DNA from: Clostridia bacterium
GTDB lineage: Bacteria; Bacillota; Clostridia; DUPQ01
Direction: 5' to 3'
DNA length: 6,752 nucleotides
Assembly (NCBI GenBank): GCA_030592355.1
Contig: JAUVJE010000133.1
Coordinates: 1 to 6,752, forward strand
Shown here piece by piece: positions 1 through 6,164 of the stretch. The stretch's first letter is position 1, and every line of letters begins with the position of its first letter. The position numbers were made by a program, and so were the translations under genes. The notes under the pieces are model-generated. The model was not told the DNA's origin, made no database searches, and saw only the letters and a program-made list of their open reading frames with translations.

Positions 1-1
1 A

Positions 2-1612
2 ATGAACTACACGATACATTACAATCCCTATACCAAAGAAGGTTACCTGGAAAAAGGTTTATTGAAGAAAAACTATTTTGAAATTCCGATTCAAACCATG
101 GATGTCATATTACAGCCAATCACCGTTGAATTATATTCTGAGGATGACATTGTTGGTTTATCTCCGTCGGATTCTTCTTTATACTCCATACTCAGCAATA
201 ATCTTGTATATGAGGGCGGGAAGCATGACGACTTTAACAACAGCAGCATTTACTATCTTAAGGTAAATTCTTTGGTTTATGAATCAATTCAATACATTCT
301 TTATATAAACATGGATAAGAAAAAAATATTGGTCAAAACCCCTGACGGTTATTATTCAATATCCGATGAAATTGCTCAAACGTTTCTTTTAACCAATCCA
401 ATATATTCCGAATATGTGAAACTTCATCAGCCGCTGCCTGAAATTCAACTGCGGGCCGATATTATTTTGCAACCCGATAAAGTGGCGGGAAATTGGATTA
501 GAAAAAAAGACGGAGGAAGTCTTTATACAGAAACAGTATCTGAAGTATATAAATCAACGGGTCAGATAATCGAACCAAATACGATTTTTAGTGTAAATTA
601 CAATAACTCGCTCCCGAACCATATGATTTTAACTGAATACAGGGATGGTGCATTTTATAAAGAAACCGAGCTCCTTGATGAAATCGCAACCGTACCCTGT
701 TTCGAAGGCGTTCTTAGTTATACATTGGACGCTGTATTTACAAACGACTCTTTCCCGGATTCATACGGGAATCTAAAATACTACTATTCATACATCATGG
801 AAATGCCGACAAAGGCTTCTATTATATACCCCGAGGCACGTCCGGGTGATATATTGGCCTTTTATGTTGATTTTGCAGAGGAAAGCGAATCTTTTTCCAT
901 TGAATCAAATCTTGGAAATTTCAAGGGTGATTTTATGCCTTACAAGGACATGCTTTTAATATATATGCCCATAAATTGGTGGACATCGCCAAAAGATTAC
1001 ACAGCAACCATATACCGGCATACCGACGGCTGCAAAGAAATATTTGAAGAATATGTATTTACAATAATACCCGATGATTTTGAAACCACCAATCAACAGC
1101 TTGTGGTTTCAGATGAACTTGCTGAAAAAGCTGATCCGGCCAATACGGCAAATGATTATCTCATGGTCAGGGAAGCAAAATCCAATTCAAATGAAACCTC
1201 GTATCTTGACGGGTTGTTTATGATGCCCCTTGTCGGAGACTTGGGCACCAGTTACGCCAGAACCCGTTATATAAACGGCAAAAATCCATACAGGCATTCC
1301 GGACTCGACATTGACGGCGATACCGGTGATTCTATAGTTGCGGCCAATAGAGGGAAGGTTGTTTTTGCCGGGGAACTTGTCAGGACCGGGAACACTATAA
1401 TAATAGACCATGGCATGGAGCTGTTCTCAAGTTATTTACACATGAGTGAGTTAGATGTCGAAGTCGGAGATTTTGTAGAAAAAGGCGATTTGATTGGCAA
1501 AGTTGGCTCAACCGGTTTTTCAACGGGTCCTCATCTTCACTGGTCCATGACACTTTACGGAAATTATATGAGTCCGTTATGGCTGGTTAATAATCCTATA
1601 GTACCGGATTAG
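2..1612 (+). CDS. M23 (LytM-type) zinc metallopeptidase, 5' end probably outside the window
   Basis: C-terminal M23 endopeptidase domain (about residues 405-536, counted from the first ATG in the window). All expected active-site residues are present: H432 and D436 (HSGLD) plus H513 as zinc ligands, and H480 (YLHM) and H511 (HLHW) as catalytic histidines. Members of this family cut peptide cross-links of peptidoglycan outside the membrane. About 370 residues precede the domain. They are beta-rich and aromatic and unlike any domain I can name, except that residues near 270-360 resemble the beta-sandwich often found ahead of M23 domains. A linker rich in D, N, S and A joins the two parts. No signal peptide or ribosome binding site is visible because only one base precedes the first ATG. 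An extracellular enzyme should have an export signal, so the true start is probably further upstream. The stop is 14 bases before the next gene, suggesting co-transcription. The domain call is firm; the physiological role (growth, sporulation or lysis) is open. Confidence 0.88.
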   Translation: MNYTIHYNPYTKEGYLEKGLLKKNYFEIPIQTMDVILQPITVELYSEDDIVGLSPSDSSLYSILSNNLVYEGGKHDDFNNSSIYYLKVNSLVYESIQYILYINMDKKKILVKTPDGYYSISDEIAQTFLLTNPIYSEYVKLHQPLPEIQLRADIILQPDKVAGNWIRKKDGGSLYTETVSEVYKSTGQIIEPNTIFSVNYNNSLPNHMILTEYRDGAFYKETELLDEIATVPCFEGVLSYTLDAVFTNDSFPDSYGNLKYYYSYIMEMPTKASIIYPEARPGDILAFYVDFAEESESFSIESNLGNFKGDFMPYKDMLLIYMPINWWTSPKDYTATIYRHTDGCKEIFEEYVFTIIPDDFETTNQQLVVSDELAEKADPANTANDYLMVREAKSNSNETSYLDGLFMMPLVGDLGTSYARTRYINGKNPYRHSGLDIDGDTGDSIVAANRGKVVFAGELVRTGNTIIIDHGMELFSSYLHMSELDVEVGDFVEKGDLIGKVGSTGFSTGPHLHWSMTLYGNYMSPLWLVNNPIVPD

Positions 1613-1614
1613 AT

Positions 1615-1620
1615 AGGGAG
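1615..1620 (+). promoter_or_regulatory. Shine-Dalgarno site of the glycoside-hydrolase-like gene
   Basis: AGGGAG lies six bases before ATG 1627 and just after the peptidase stop codon. It fixes this ATG as the start in preference to the ATG two codons later (1633), and indicates that the two genes are translated from one message. Confidence 0.75.
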
Positions 1621-1626
1621 AATTTT

Positions 1627-3306
1627 ATGCAAATGAATGTCATCAAATCTGTTCCTTTGGCAGTAGAGGCATTAAATATCCTTAAAAAACGGCTTAGTGG
1701 ATATGAAATAAATAATCTGAAATTTATATTTGAAACCTGTGCCCCAGCTTCATTTTCTATAAAACTTAAAAACAACAATGTAATTATTAAAGCTTCATCG
1801 GCTTCAGATTTTATTGCTGCTTCCGGACGGTTGCTTATATACCTGTCAAAAACACCAAAGAATGTAACATATGATACATTTATCGAGGAGAATCCTGCAT
1901 TTGATATTCGCACCCACTACATGCCCGCACACTTCGGCAACTCTTTTGAAGCTTCCTGGCCTCTTGAAATGAAGCGATATCTCGAAGATGCAGCGCTCTT
2001 TGGGGCAAACGGATACGGTGACTGGTTCGATCCCAATGATATGCCGGATCCGTACAATCCGCGGGTTTATTGTAGCAAATCCATGAATCTTTGGGATAAG
2101 AAAAAAGAAAATTTCAGAACAGCCGCTAAGCTTGGTATGAAAACCATGCTGATTATTACTCACAATGTAGCTTTCACAGATCAGCTTCGCCCGGAATGGG
2201 AAGCCATACACAGTCATAAGCTTCGCATACAAGGTCAGGTACTATGTCCGTCTATTCCCGAAGCAAGGGCTACTTGCCTTAAAAACCATGAAAATCTGTT
2301 AATGGACCTTATTGCTTCTGATGTGCAGATTGACTGTGTTGCACTGTGCCCATATGATGACGGGGGTTGCGCCTGTGACAAATGCCAGCCCTATTATTCT
2401 ACATTTCTTGCCATGGCAGGAGAAATACTGGAACTTGCGCAAAAATATTATCCTGATATTATCATTGATATAATCGGGTGGTGGACATCCGAGGCAGAAA
2501 TGATTCAGCTTAAAGAGTTCATTGAAAATTTAGAACCTAGTGTGTTCGGTCATTTCCAATTCAATCCACCGTATCACAAAGGACATGAAATTCCTTCAGG
2601 ATTAAGGGGCTTTATCGGAGATATGCCGCTCAGTACATTTGTAAATATCGGTTACTCAGATGAGAGGATTGATGTTTACAATAAATTTGGCGTCCATTCA
2701 GCTCCTTACAGATTAAAAACCCTTATTTCAACGTTTAAGGATATCGGCTGTGACGGCATGAATACGTATAACGAGGGGTTCAATGACCACCTGAACGTTT
2801 ATCTTTCATCAAGGCTATTAATAAATCCCAATACCAATATAAATGAATTACTCACTGACTACTGTTCTTTAATGATGGGGCTTTCAGGCACAAAGCTTGA
2901 ATCAATGGCAAAAATCCTTGAAGAAATGCAGTATCCTTCATTTGATAAAGCGGCTATATGGCTGGAAAAACTGGTGGTCTTAAAAGACGTGGCAAAAACG
3001 CCGCCTCGTCAGGAGTGGGTATTTGACCATATTTATTATAAAGCGCTTTTGATGTCCCTGGATTTTAAAATTGGAAGCGGTGATGCCTGGAACTCCCGCG
3101 ACGATATAAATCGGCTGCAGCCGTTGATTGATGAGCGTCTGGAGGCCACTGAAAAACTATGGCGCGATGTATATGGATTGGGAACCGTTGCCCACGTATT
3201 CGTTCCTTCGCTAATGTATCCAAAATGGTATAAAAAATATGACGAAATACTGGGAATCAGCAAGGGGTTGATTGTTCCGGGGTCCGTCATAAACAAGGAC
3301 TGCTGA
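1627..3306 (+). CDS. Glycoside-hydrolase-like TIM-barrel protein (GH20/GH67-related domain layout)
   Basis: A 559-aa protein without signal peptide or membrane segment, so probably cytosolic. Residues about 1-90 look like the small alpha/beta domain that precedes the barrel in hexosaminidases (GH20) and alpha-glucuronidases (GH67), with a typical 'ASSASDF..ASGRLL' stretch at 56-70. A TIM barrel seems to follow from about residue 95. It includes HYMPAHFGN (97-105), a cysteine-rich CPYDDGGCACDKC motif (241-253), GWWTSE (284-289) and NTYNEGF (379-385). The last two resemble barrel-strand ends in this superfamily, and D244/D245 and E383 are candidate acidic active-site residues. The C-terminal 150 residues look helical. 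The start is well supported by AGGGAG six bases upstream, 14 bases after the peptidase stop. Substrate and exact GH family cannot be assigned. A beta-N-acetylhexosaminidase or glucuronidase-like activity is possible, as is a non-catalytic homologue. The stop codon lies inside a hairpin. Confidence 0.8.
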   Translation: MQMNVIKSVPLAVEALNILKKRLSGYEINNLKFIFETCAPASFSIKLKNNNVIIKASSASDFIAASGRLLIYLSKTPKNVTYDTFIEENPAFDIRTHYMPAHFGNSFEASWPLEMKRYLEDAALFGANGYGDWFDPNDMPDPYNPRVYCSKSMNLWDKKKENFRTAAKLGMKTMLIITHNVAFTDQLRPEWEAIHSHKLRIQGQVLCPSIPEARATCLKNHENLLMDLIASDVQIDCVALCPYDDGGCACDKCQPYYSTFLAMAGEILELAQKYYPDIIIDIIGWWTSEAEMIQLKEFIENLEPSVFGHFQFNPPYHKGHEIPSGLRGFIGDMPLSTFVNIGYSDERIDVYNKFGVHSAPYRLKTLISTFKDIGCDGMNTYNEGFNDHLNVYLSSRLLINPNTNINELLTDYCSLMMGLSGTKLESMAKILEEMQYPSFDKAAIWLEKLVVLKDVAKTPPRQEWVFDHIYYKALLMSLDFKIGSGDAWNSRDDINRLQPLIDERLEATEKLWRDVYGLGTVAHVFVPSLMYPKWYKKYDEILGISKGLIVPGSVINKDC

Positions 3307-3338
3307 ATAATCTGAGTATAAAAATATTCAGCAGTCCT
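3296..3338. terminator. Perfect 14-bp inverted repeat between convergent operons, possible bidirectional terminator
   Basis: The arms AGGACTGCTGAATA (3296-3309) and TATTCAGCAGTCCT (3325-3338) pair perfectly around a 15-base loop. The left arm contains the last codons and TGA stop of the glycoside-hydrolase-like gene. On the minus strand the hairpin lies just past the stop of the toxin gene. A clean U-run is missing in the plus direction (AAATAGG follows). In the minus direction only a patchy TGTTTATG follows. The position between converging genes argues for transcription termination or 3'-end protection in both directions. The weak U-tract means it is not a textbook intrinsic terminator. Confidence 0.55.
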
Positions 3339-3356
3339 AAATAGGGACGCACAAAC

Positions 3357-4115
3357 CTATGAACAATAAACTAATTTTATCGTCTTTATAATCTCACTGC
3401 TATTAGTACCATAAATATTCCAAGCTTTCAGAGGGATTCCTGTAACATCAACTTCACTTAAAAACTTCTTCATATCACTTTTTACAGAATCAGATATGCC
3501 CATAAGCGGCTCAATTTTTATTAACTGTGACATTCTGAATACATCACTTCTGTGTTTTTTAATATCATTTCCATTAACATGCATGCCTTCCTTTTTGTCT
3601 CTCTTTAGATTCAACCATGCTTTTGCCTTAAGAGGTATAAGACACACTTCATCAGCAATAGAAATACCATATTTTAAAAGGCTATGATTCATTACAAGTT
3701 CATAGTACTCACCATCAAGAATTATTGCCGAGAGACTTATTCTTTCCTTATCTATCATTAGTGGGGATATTCTTGTAGGCTTAGCTTTTTCCAGTACATC
3801 TGCTGCTTTTGACATCAACTCAATAATGTTAGGATATCTACTGTTTTTTGGTTCAATAAATCTGTAGAGACATGTGTTATTATCCTTATTATTAATCCAC
3901 ACCTCATATCCTCCGCTTCTAATAAATTCCCAAAAGTGTTTTGCGAATTCAACTGTTAAATTCTTTGAAATAATTATTAAATCAAAATCTTTGGTTGCTC
4001 GAGCTATAAAACCGGCATCCTCAAGGTGCAGCCAGCAAGCTGTACCTCCTATTAATATATAATTATCTTCAAATCCCTTAAAATGTTTTCTGAAAATGTC
4101 CAGCCCTTTTATCAT
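3357..4115 (-). CDS. AbiEii-family nucleotidyltransferase toxin (type IV toxin-antitoxin)
   Basis: A 252-aa cytosolic protein with the nucleotidyltransferase signature of the AbiEii/AbiGii family. It has a GGTA turn at residues 23-26, then R39-A-TKDFD (41-45) with the paired metal-binding aspartates D43 and D45. Further on are the lysine-rich segment LKAKAW (162-167) and a C-terminal NDIKKHRSDVFR segment (183-194) matching the later conserved motifs of the family. Characterised relatives are toxins that transfer nucleotides, for example to tRNA acceptor ends, and arrest growth, in some cases giving phage abortive infection. Whether this one does so is inferred. Its ATG overlaps the stop of the upstream regulator gene by one base (TAATG), with GGGAGGA five bases upstream, so the two are translationally coupled. 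No key residue seems missing, and the length is near that of the shorter family members. The DNA is visibly richer in A/T than the sugar genes. Confidence 0.85.
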   Translation of the reverse strand: MIKGLDIFRKHFKGFEDNYILIGGTACWLHLEDAGFIARATKDFDLIIISKNLTVEFAKHFWEFIRSGGYEVWINNKDNNTCLYRFIEPKNSRYPNIIELMSKAADVLEKAKPTRISPLMIDKERISLSAIILDGEYYELVMNHSLLKYGISIADEVCLIPLKAKAWLNLKRDKKEGMHVNGNDIKKHRSDVFRMSQLIKIEPLMGISDSVKSDMKKFLSEVDVTGIPLKAWNIYGTNSSEIIKTIKLVYCS

Positions 4116-5119
4116 TAATTTCCTCCCAAATATTTTCTTGGTATTCTTTCTAATTCACTTTGAACTCTTTCGTCATATGTTGATTTCAAAGCCAAATATA
4201 ATGCAAGCGGATGAATTTTGTCTTTTAACTTATGCACTTTATATTTCCATATTTCCAGTTTTACAACATTATAATCTATATTAGTCAGTGCCTCTGGTTT
4301 GTTTTCTGTTTCTTTCCAGTTTTTGGCTGAAATTGCATATGAAAATATGCTGATACCGACCAATGGTGATATTTCAGATAAAGCTGATTCTCCTGACAAC
4401 GTTAGTTGTTCTTTAAAAGAATCTAAAGTCATTAAGTCTATATACAGATATTTTTGTATGGGTGATATAAAATACTTCTCTGCCCTTTTCCAAATTTCAT
4501 ATGGGCTTTCAACCATTACATTATCTCTGTCTATTCTCTTGATAATATTAAATGAATATAAAAGTGAAAATGCTCTGGAAACGGACATTTTAGTTATTCC
4601 CAGCCGATGCGCCAACTCTTCCTGTGTTGAATTATAATCACCTGTTATAAGTAATTCAAGCAATAAAGCCTGACTTGATGGTGTCATTTTTTGAGGTTCA
4701 TAACTTTGGTTTGAAAATGATATTGAATAAGTACTTGCTTTTTTATCCGTATAAACCATACCCAACAAAGGTATAAATATTTGTTTGCCGGGAATAATAA
4801 ACGCTATTCTTTTTCCAATTAGCTTTTTTCTTAAATAACTTGTTGCTTCATCAAACACACATATGATTCTATTACTGTAACCGGACAAAGCACTTATATG
4901 CTTTATTCGTTTAAGGATAGCGGTTATATCTTTATTGTCATATATAAAAAAAACCAAAAGCAGTTTCATGTCCAGGTAATTCAATTCATAATAGTCAAAA
5001 TTATTATTGAGATATGCCGGGAAAGTTGTGCTAAAATCAACTCTTTTAATTTCTGGGTTTCCACCAAGATTATTATGAATATATTTTTTTATTTTCTGTG
5101 TTTGAATTATCCTGTTCAT
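4115..5119 (-). CDS. Winged-helix regulator, presumed cognate antitoxin (AbiEi-like role, MarR-type HTH)
   Basis: A 334-aa protein with a helix-turn-helix in the middle (about residues 145-200). STQEELAHRLGITKMSVSRA (164-183) is the clear two-helix part, followed by a likely wing at KRIDRDNV (194-201). The N-terminal 125 residues form a probable alpha/beta domain, with hydrophobic strands at MKLLLVFFIY (51-60) and RIICVFD (84-90), then IIPGKQIFIPLLG (108-120). The C-terminal part has GESALSE (243-249) and a conserved-looking DERVQ.ELE segment (316-324). I recognise this layout from genes paired with AbiEii-type nucleotidyltransferases. It is larger than classical AbiEi, which has its winged helix at the N-terminus. 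It probably represses its own operon and may neutralise the toxin; neither is shown here. The start has AAAGGA 11 bases upstream, a rather long spacing, downstream of a good promoter. No earlier in-frame start is evident. Confidence 0.82.
   Translation of the reverse strand: MNRIIQTQKIKKYIHNNLGGNPEIKRVDFSTTFPAYLNNNFDYYELNYLDMKLLLVFFIYDNKDITAILKRIKHISALSGYSNRIICVFDEATSYLRKKLIGKRIAFIIPGKQIFIPLLGMVYTDKKASTYSISFSNQSYEPQKMTPSSQALLLELLITGDYNSTQEELAHRLGITKMSVSRAFSLLYSFNIIKRIDRDNVMVESPYEIWKRAEKYFISPIQKYLYIDLMTLDSFKEQLTLSGESALSEISPLVGISIFSYAISAKNWKETENKPEALTNIDYNVVKLEIWKYKVHKLKDKIHPLALYLALKSTYDERVQSELERIPRKYLGGN
4121..4127 (-). promoter_or_regulatory. Ribosome binding site of the toxin inside the antitoxin gene's last codons
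   Basis: On the minus strand GGGAGGA lies five bases before the toxin ATG, within the codons for the C-terminal Leu-Gly-Gly-Asn of the regulator. With the TAATG stop/start overlap this couples toxin translation to that of its partner. Confidence 0.75.
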
Positions 5120-5154
5120 TTTAATCTTTATCCTTTACAGTTAACTACATGCAC

Positions 5155-5183
5155 ATTATACCACAAGTAACTTTATGTAACAA
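5155..5183 (-). promoter_or_regulatory. Sigma-A-type promoter of the toxin-antitoxin operon
   Basis: On the minus strand a perfect TATAAT (-10, 5155-5160) is preceded by TGG, giving the extended -10 pattern TGn. TTGTTA (-35, 5178-5183; four of six match TTGACA) lies exactly 17 bases further upstream. The predicted transcript start near 5148 leaves a leader of about 29 bases before ATG 5119. The -35 box and the spacer are covered by the GTAAC operator repeats. Confidence 0.72.
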
Positions 5184-5207
5184 TGCCTATGTTACCATAA
5201 GTTACTA
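5165..5207. promoter_or_regulatory. Probable autoregulatory operator: four phased GTAAC half-sites
   Basis: GTAAC occurs at 5167-5171 and 5177-5181, and its complement GTTAC at 5191-5195 and 5201-5205. Each pair has an exact 10-bp period, and the two pairs form an imperfect inverted repeat (18-base arms, 7-base centre ATGCCTA). The array covers the -35 box and part of the -35/-10 spacer of the toxin-antitoxin promoter. This is the arrangement expected if the winged-helix regulator binds cooperatively on one face of the helix and blocks RNA polymerase. Binding itself is inferred. Confidence 0.68.
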
Positions 5208-5263
5208 TTTGGCGTATGATTTAATTTTCCCGGATTTAACTTTAAGGCACAGGACCCGTCTCA

Positions 5264-6139
5264 TTAAGTCAGAGACAGTAAATATTTTCCAACTTTATAT
5301 GTTGTTCTGGCTATATCATTCCTAAATTGCAATGGCATGCGGACCGTTTCCATGTGAGTTTCAAAGGCGAAATCACCTTCATAACCTATTTCTGTTAAAA
5401 CCGGCATTATTGAATGCCAATCCGTTGTTCCATGGAATGGCAGCATATGGTCATCTCCGGTGCTGTAATTATCAGCAACATGAGTCATCCTGAGCCTGTT
5501 TCCGATAGCCTTCAGCTCAGGAACCTGATCTCTATAGATAATGTTCCCATGCCCGAAATCCCAACATACCCCTACGGATGAATCACTATACTCATCAACA
5601 AGGGCTATGAGTTCTTCAGTCCGGCTGGCAAACCGTTTCATGCTATGCATTCTGTTCGGCATATTTTCATATGCAAGCTTCACATTATATTTGGCGGCGA
5701 GCTCCATGGCGAAGGAAAAATTTTCAATATTTAATTTTATGCTTTTTTCGATATCGACTTCATTATTTTGGTAAACCCCCACCGGGTGAATTACCGCCCA
5801 CTCAACTCCAAGCATAGAGCTGGCGATTATTGAACGCTCCATCATTTTAACAAAGATACTCCATAGCTCCTTTTTCTCTTCGTGTTGCGCGCCTGTTATA
5901 AATACCGGGTGGGACTGTCCGAAAACAACCCCTACTTTTGCTGCGGCTTCGCCTAAATTATATATTTTGTTTTTCCAATTATCAGCTGCAAGGTCAGATT
6001 TATTTCTGATTGCCGCGCACAAATTGATGTCCTGTGTTTTAAAACCGACATTAAGACAATTGTTCATTGATTCTTCAAAAGAAGGATAATAATCTTCTCC
6101 GTACCATCCGAATAACACAGTTGTTGTTGACAGTCTCAT
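5264..6139 (-). CDS. Sugar phosphate isomerase/epimerase family TIM-barrel enzyme
   Basis: A 291-aa cytosolic protein of the xylose-isomerase-like TIM-barrel superfamily. Numbered from Met 6139, metal and active-site candidates stand at the expected strand ends: E158 (AYENM), D194 and H197 (CWDFGHGN), H220 (THVADN), H231 and H236 (DDHMLPFHG) and E260 (FETH). Enzymes with this set bind a divalent metal and isomerise, epimerise or otherwise rearrange sugars or polyols; the substrate here is unknown. I place the start at 6139 because GGAAAGAGAG lies six bases before it and homologues typically begin with a short 'M-K/R-L-S-T' lead into strand one. An in-frame ATG at 6157 would add six charged residues but has no ribosome binding site. 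It follows the GH92-type gene by 7-25 bases, so both probably sit in one operon for processing a mannose-containing or related glycan. A specific name such as tagatose or hydroxypyruvate isomerase would be guesswork. Confidence 0.85.
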   Translation of the reverse strand: MRLSTTTVLFGWYGEDYYPSFEESMNNCLNVGFKTQDINLCAAIRNKSDLAADNWKNKIYNLGEAAAKVGVVFGQSHPVFITGAQHEEKKELWSIFVKMMERSIIASSMLGVEWAVIHPVGVYQNNEVDIEKSIKLNIENFSFAMELAAKYNVKLAYENMPNRMHSMKRFASRTEELIALVDEYSDSSVGVCWDFGHGNIIYRDQVPELKAIGNRLRMTHVADNYSTGDDHMLPFHGTTDWHSIMPVLTEIGYEGDFAFETHMETVRMPLQFRNDIARTTYKVGKYLLSLT

Positions 6140-6145
6140 TTTTTT

Positions 6146-6155
6146 CTCTCTTTCC
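6146..6155 (-). promoter_or_regulatory. Ribosome binding site deciding the isomerase start
   Basis: On the minus strand GGAAAGAGAG lies six bases before ATG 6139. It would fall inside the coding region if ATG 6157 were used, and no comparable purine run precedes 6157, so 6139 is preferred. The match to the consensus is moderate. Confidence 0.5.
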
Positions 6156-6164
6156 ATTCATTGA

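Noticed and set aside
1596..2232. Minus-strand open frames of 105 and 128 aa
   Set aside because: Antisense shadows of the glycoside-hydrolase-like gene, with no family resemblance.
978..2489. Eleven-base repeat TGGTGGACATC in the peptidase and the glycoside-hydrolase-like genes
   Set aside because: It comes from a coincidental Trp-Trp-Thr-Ser in both proteins; the surroundings do not match, so it is not a duplication.
4299..4637. Plus-strand 112-aa open frame
   Set aside because: It lies wholly antisense to the winged-helix regulator, which has clear domains; no ribosome binding site or recognisable motif.
4898..5170. Plus-strand 90-aa open frame running into the toxin-antitoxin promoter region
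   Set aside because: Low-complexity, antisense to the start of the regulator gene, and ends within the operator; no ribosome binding site.
5258..5276. Short inverted repeat GTCTC/GAGAC around the isomerase stop codon
   Set aside because: Only five base pairs with a nine-base loop and no T-run, too weak to call a terminator.
5264..6157. Longer isomerase start at ATG 6157
   Set aside because: Possible, but it lacks a ribosome binding site and adds only a charged six-residue tail that would itself encode the site used by ATG 6139.
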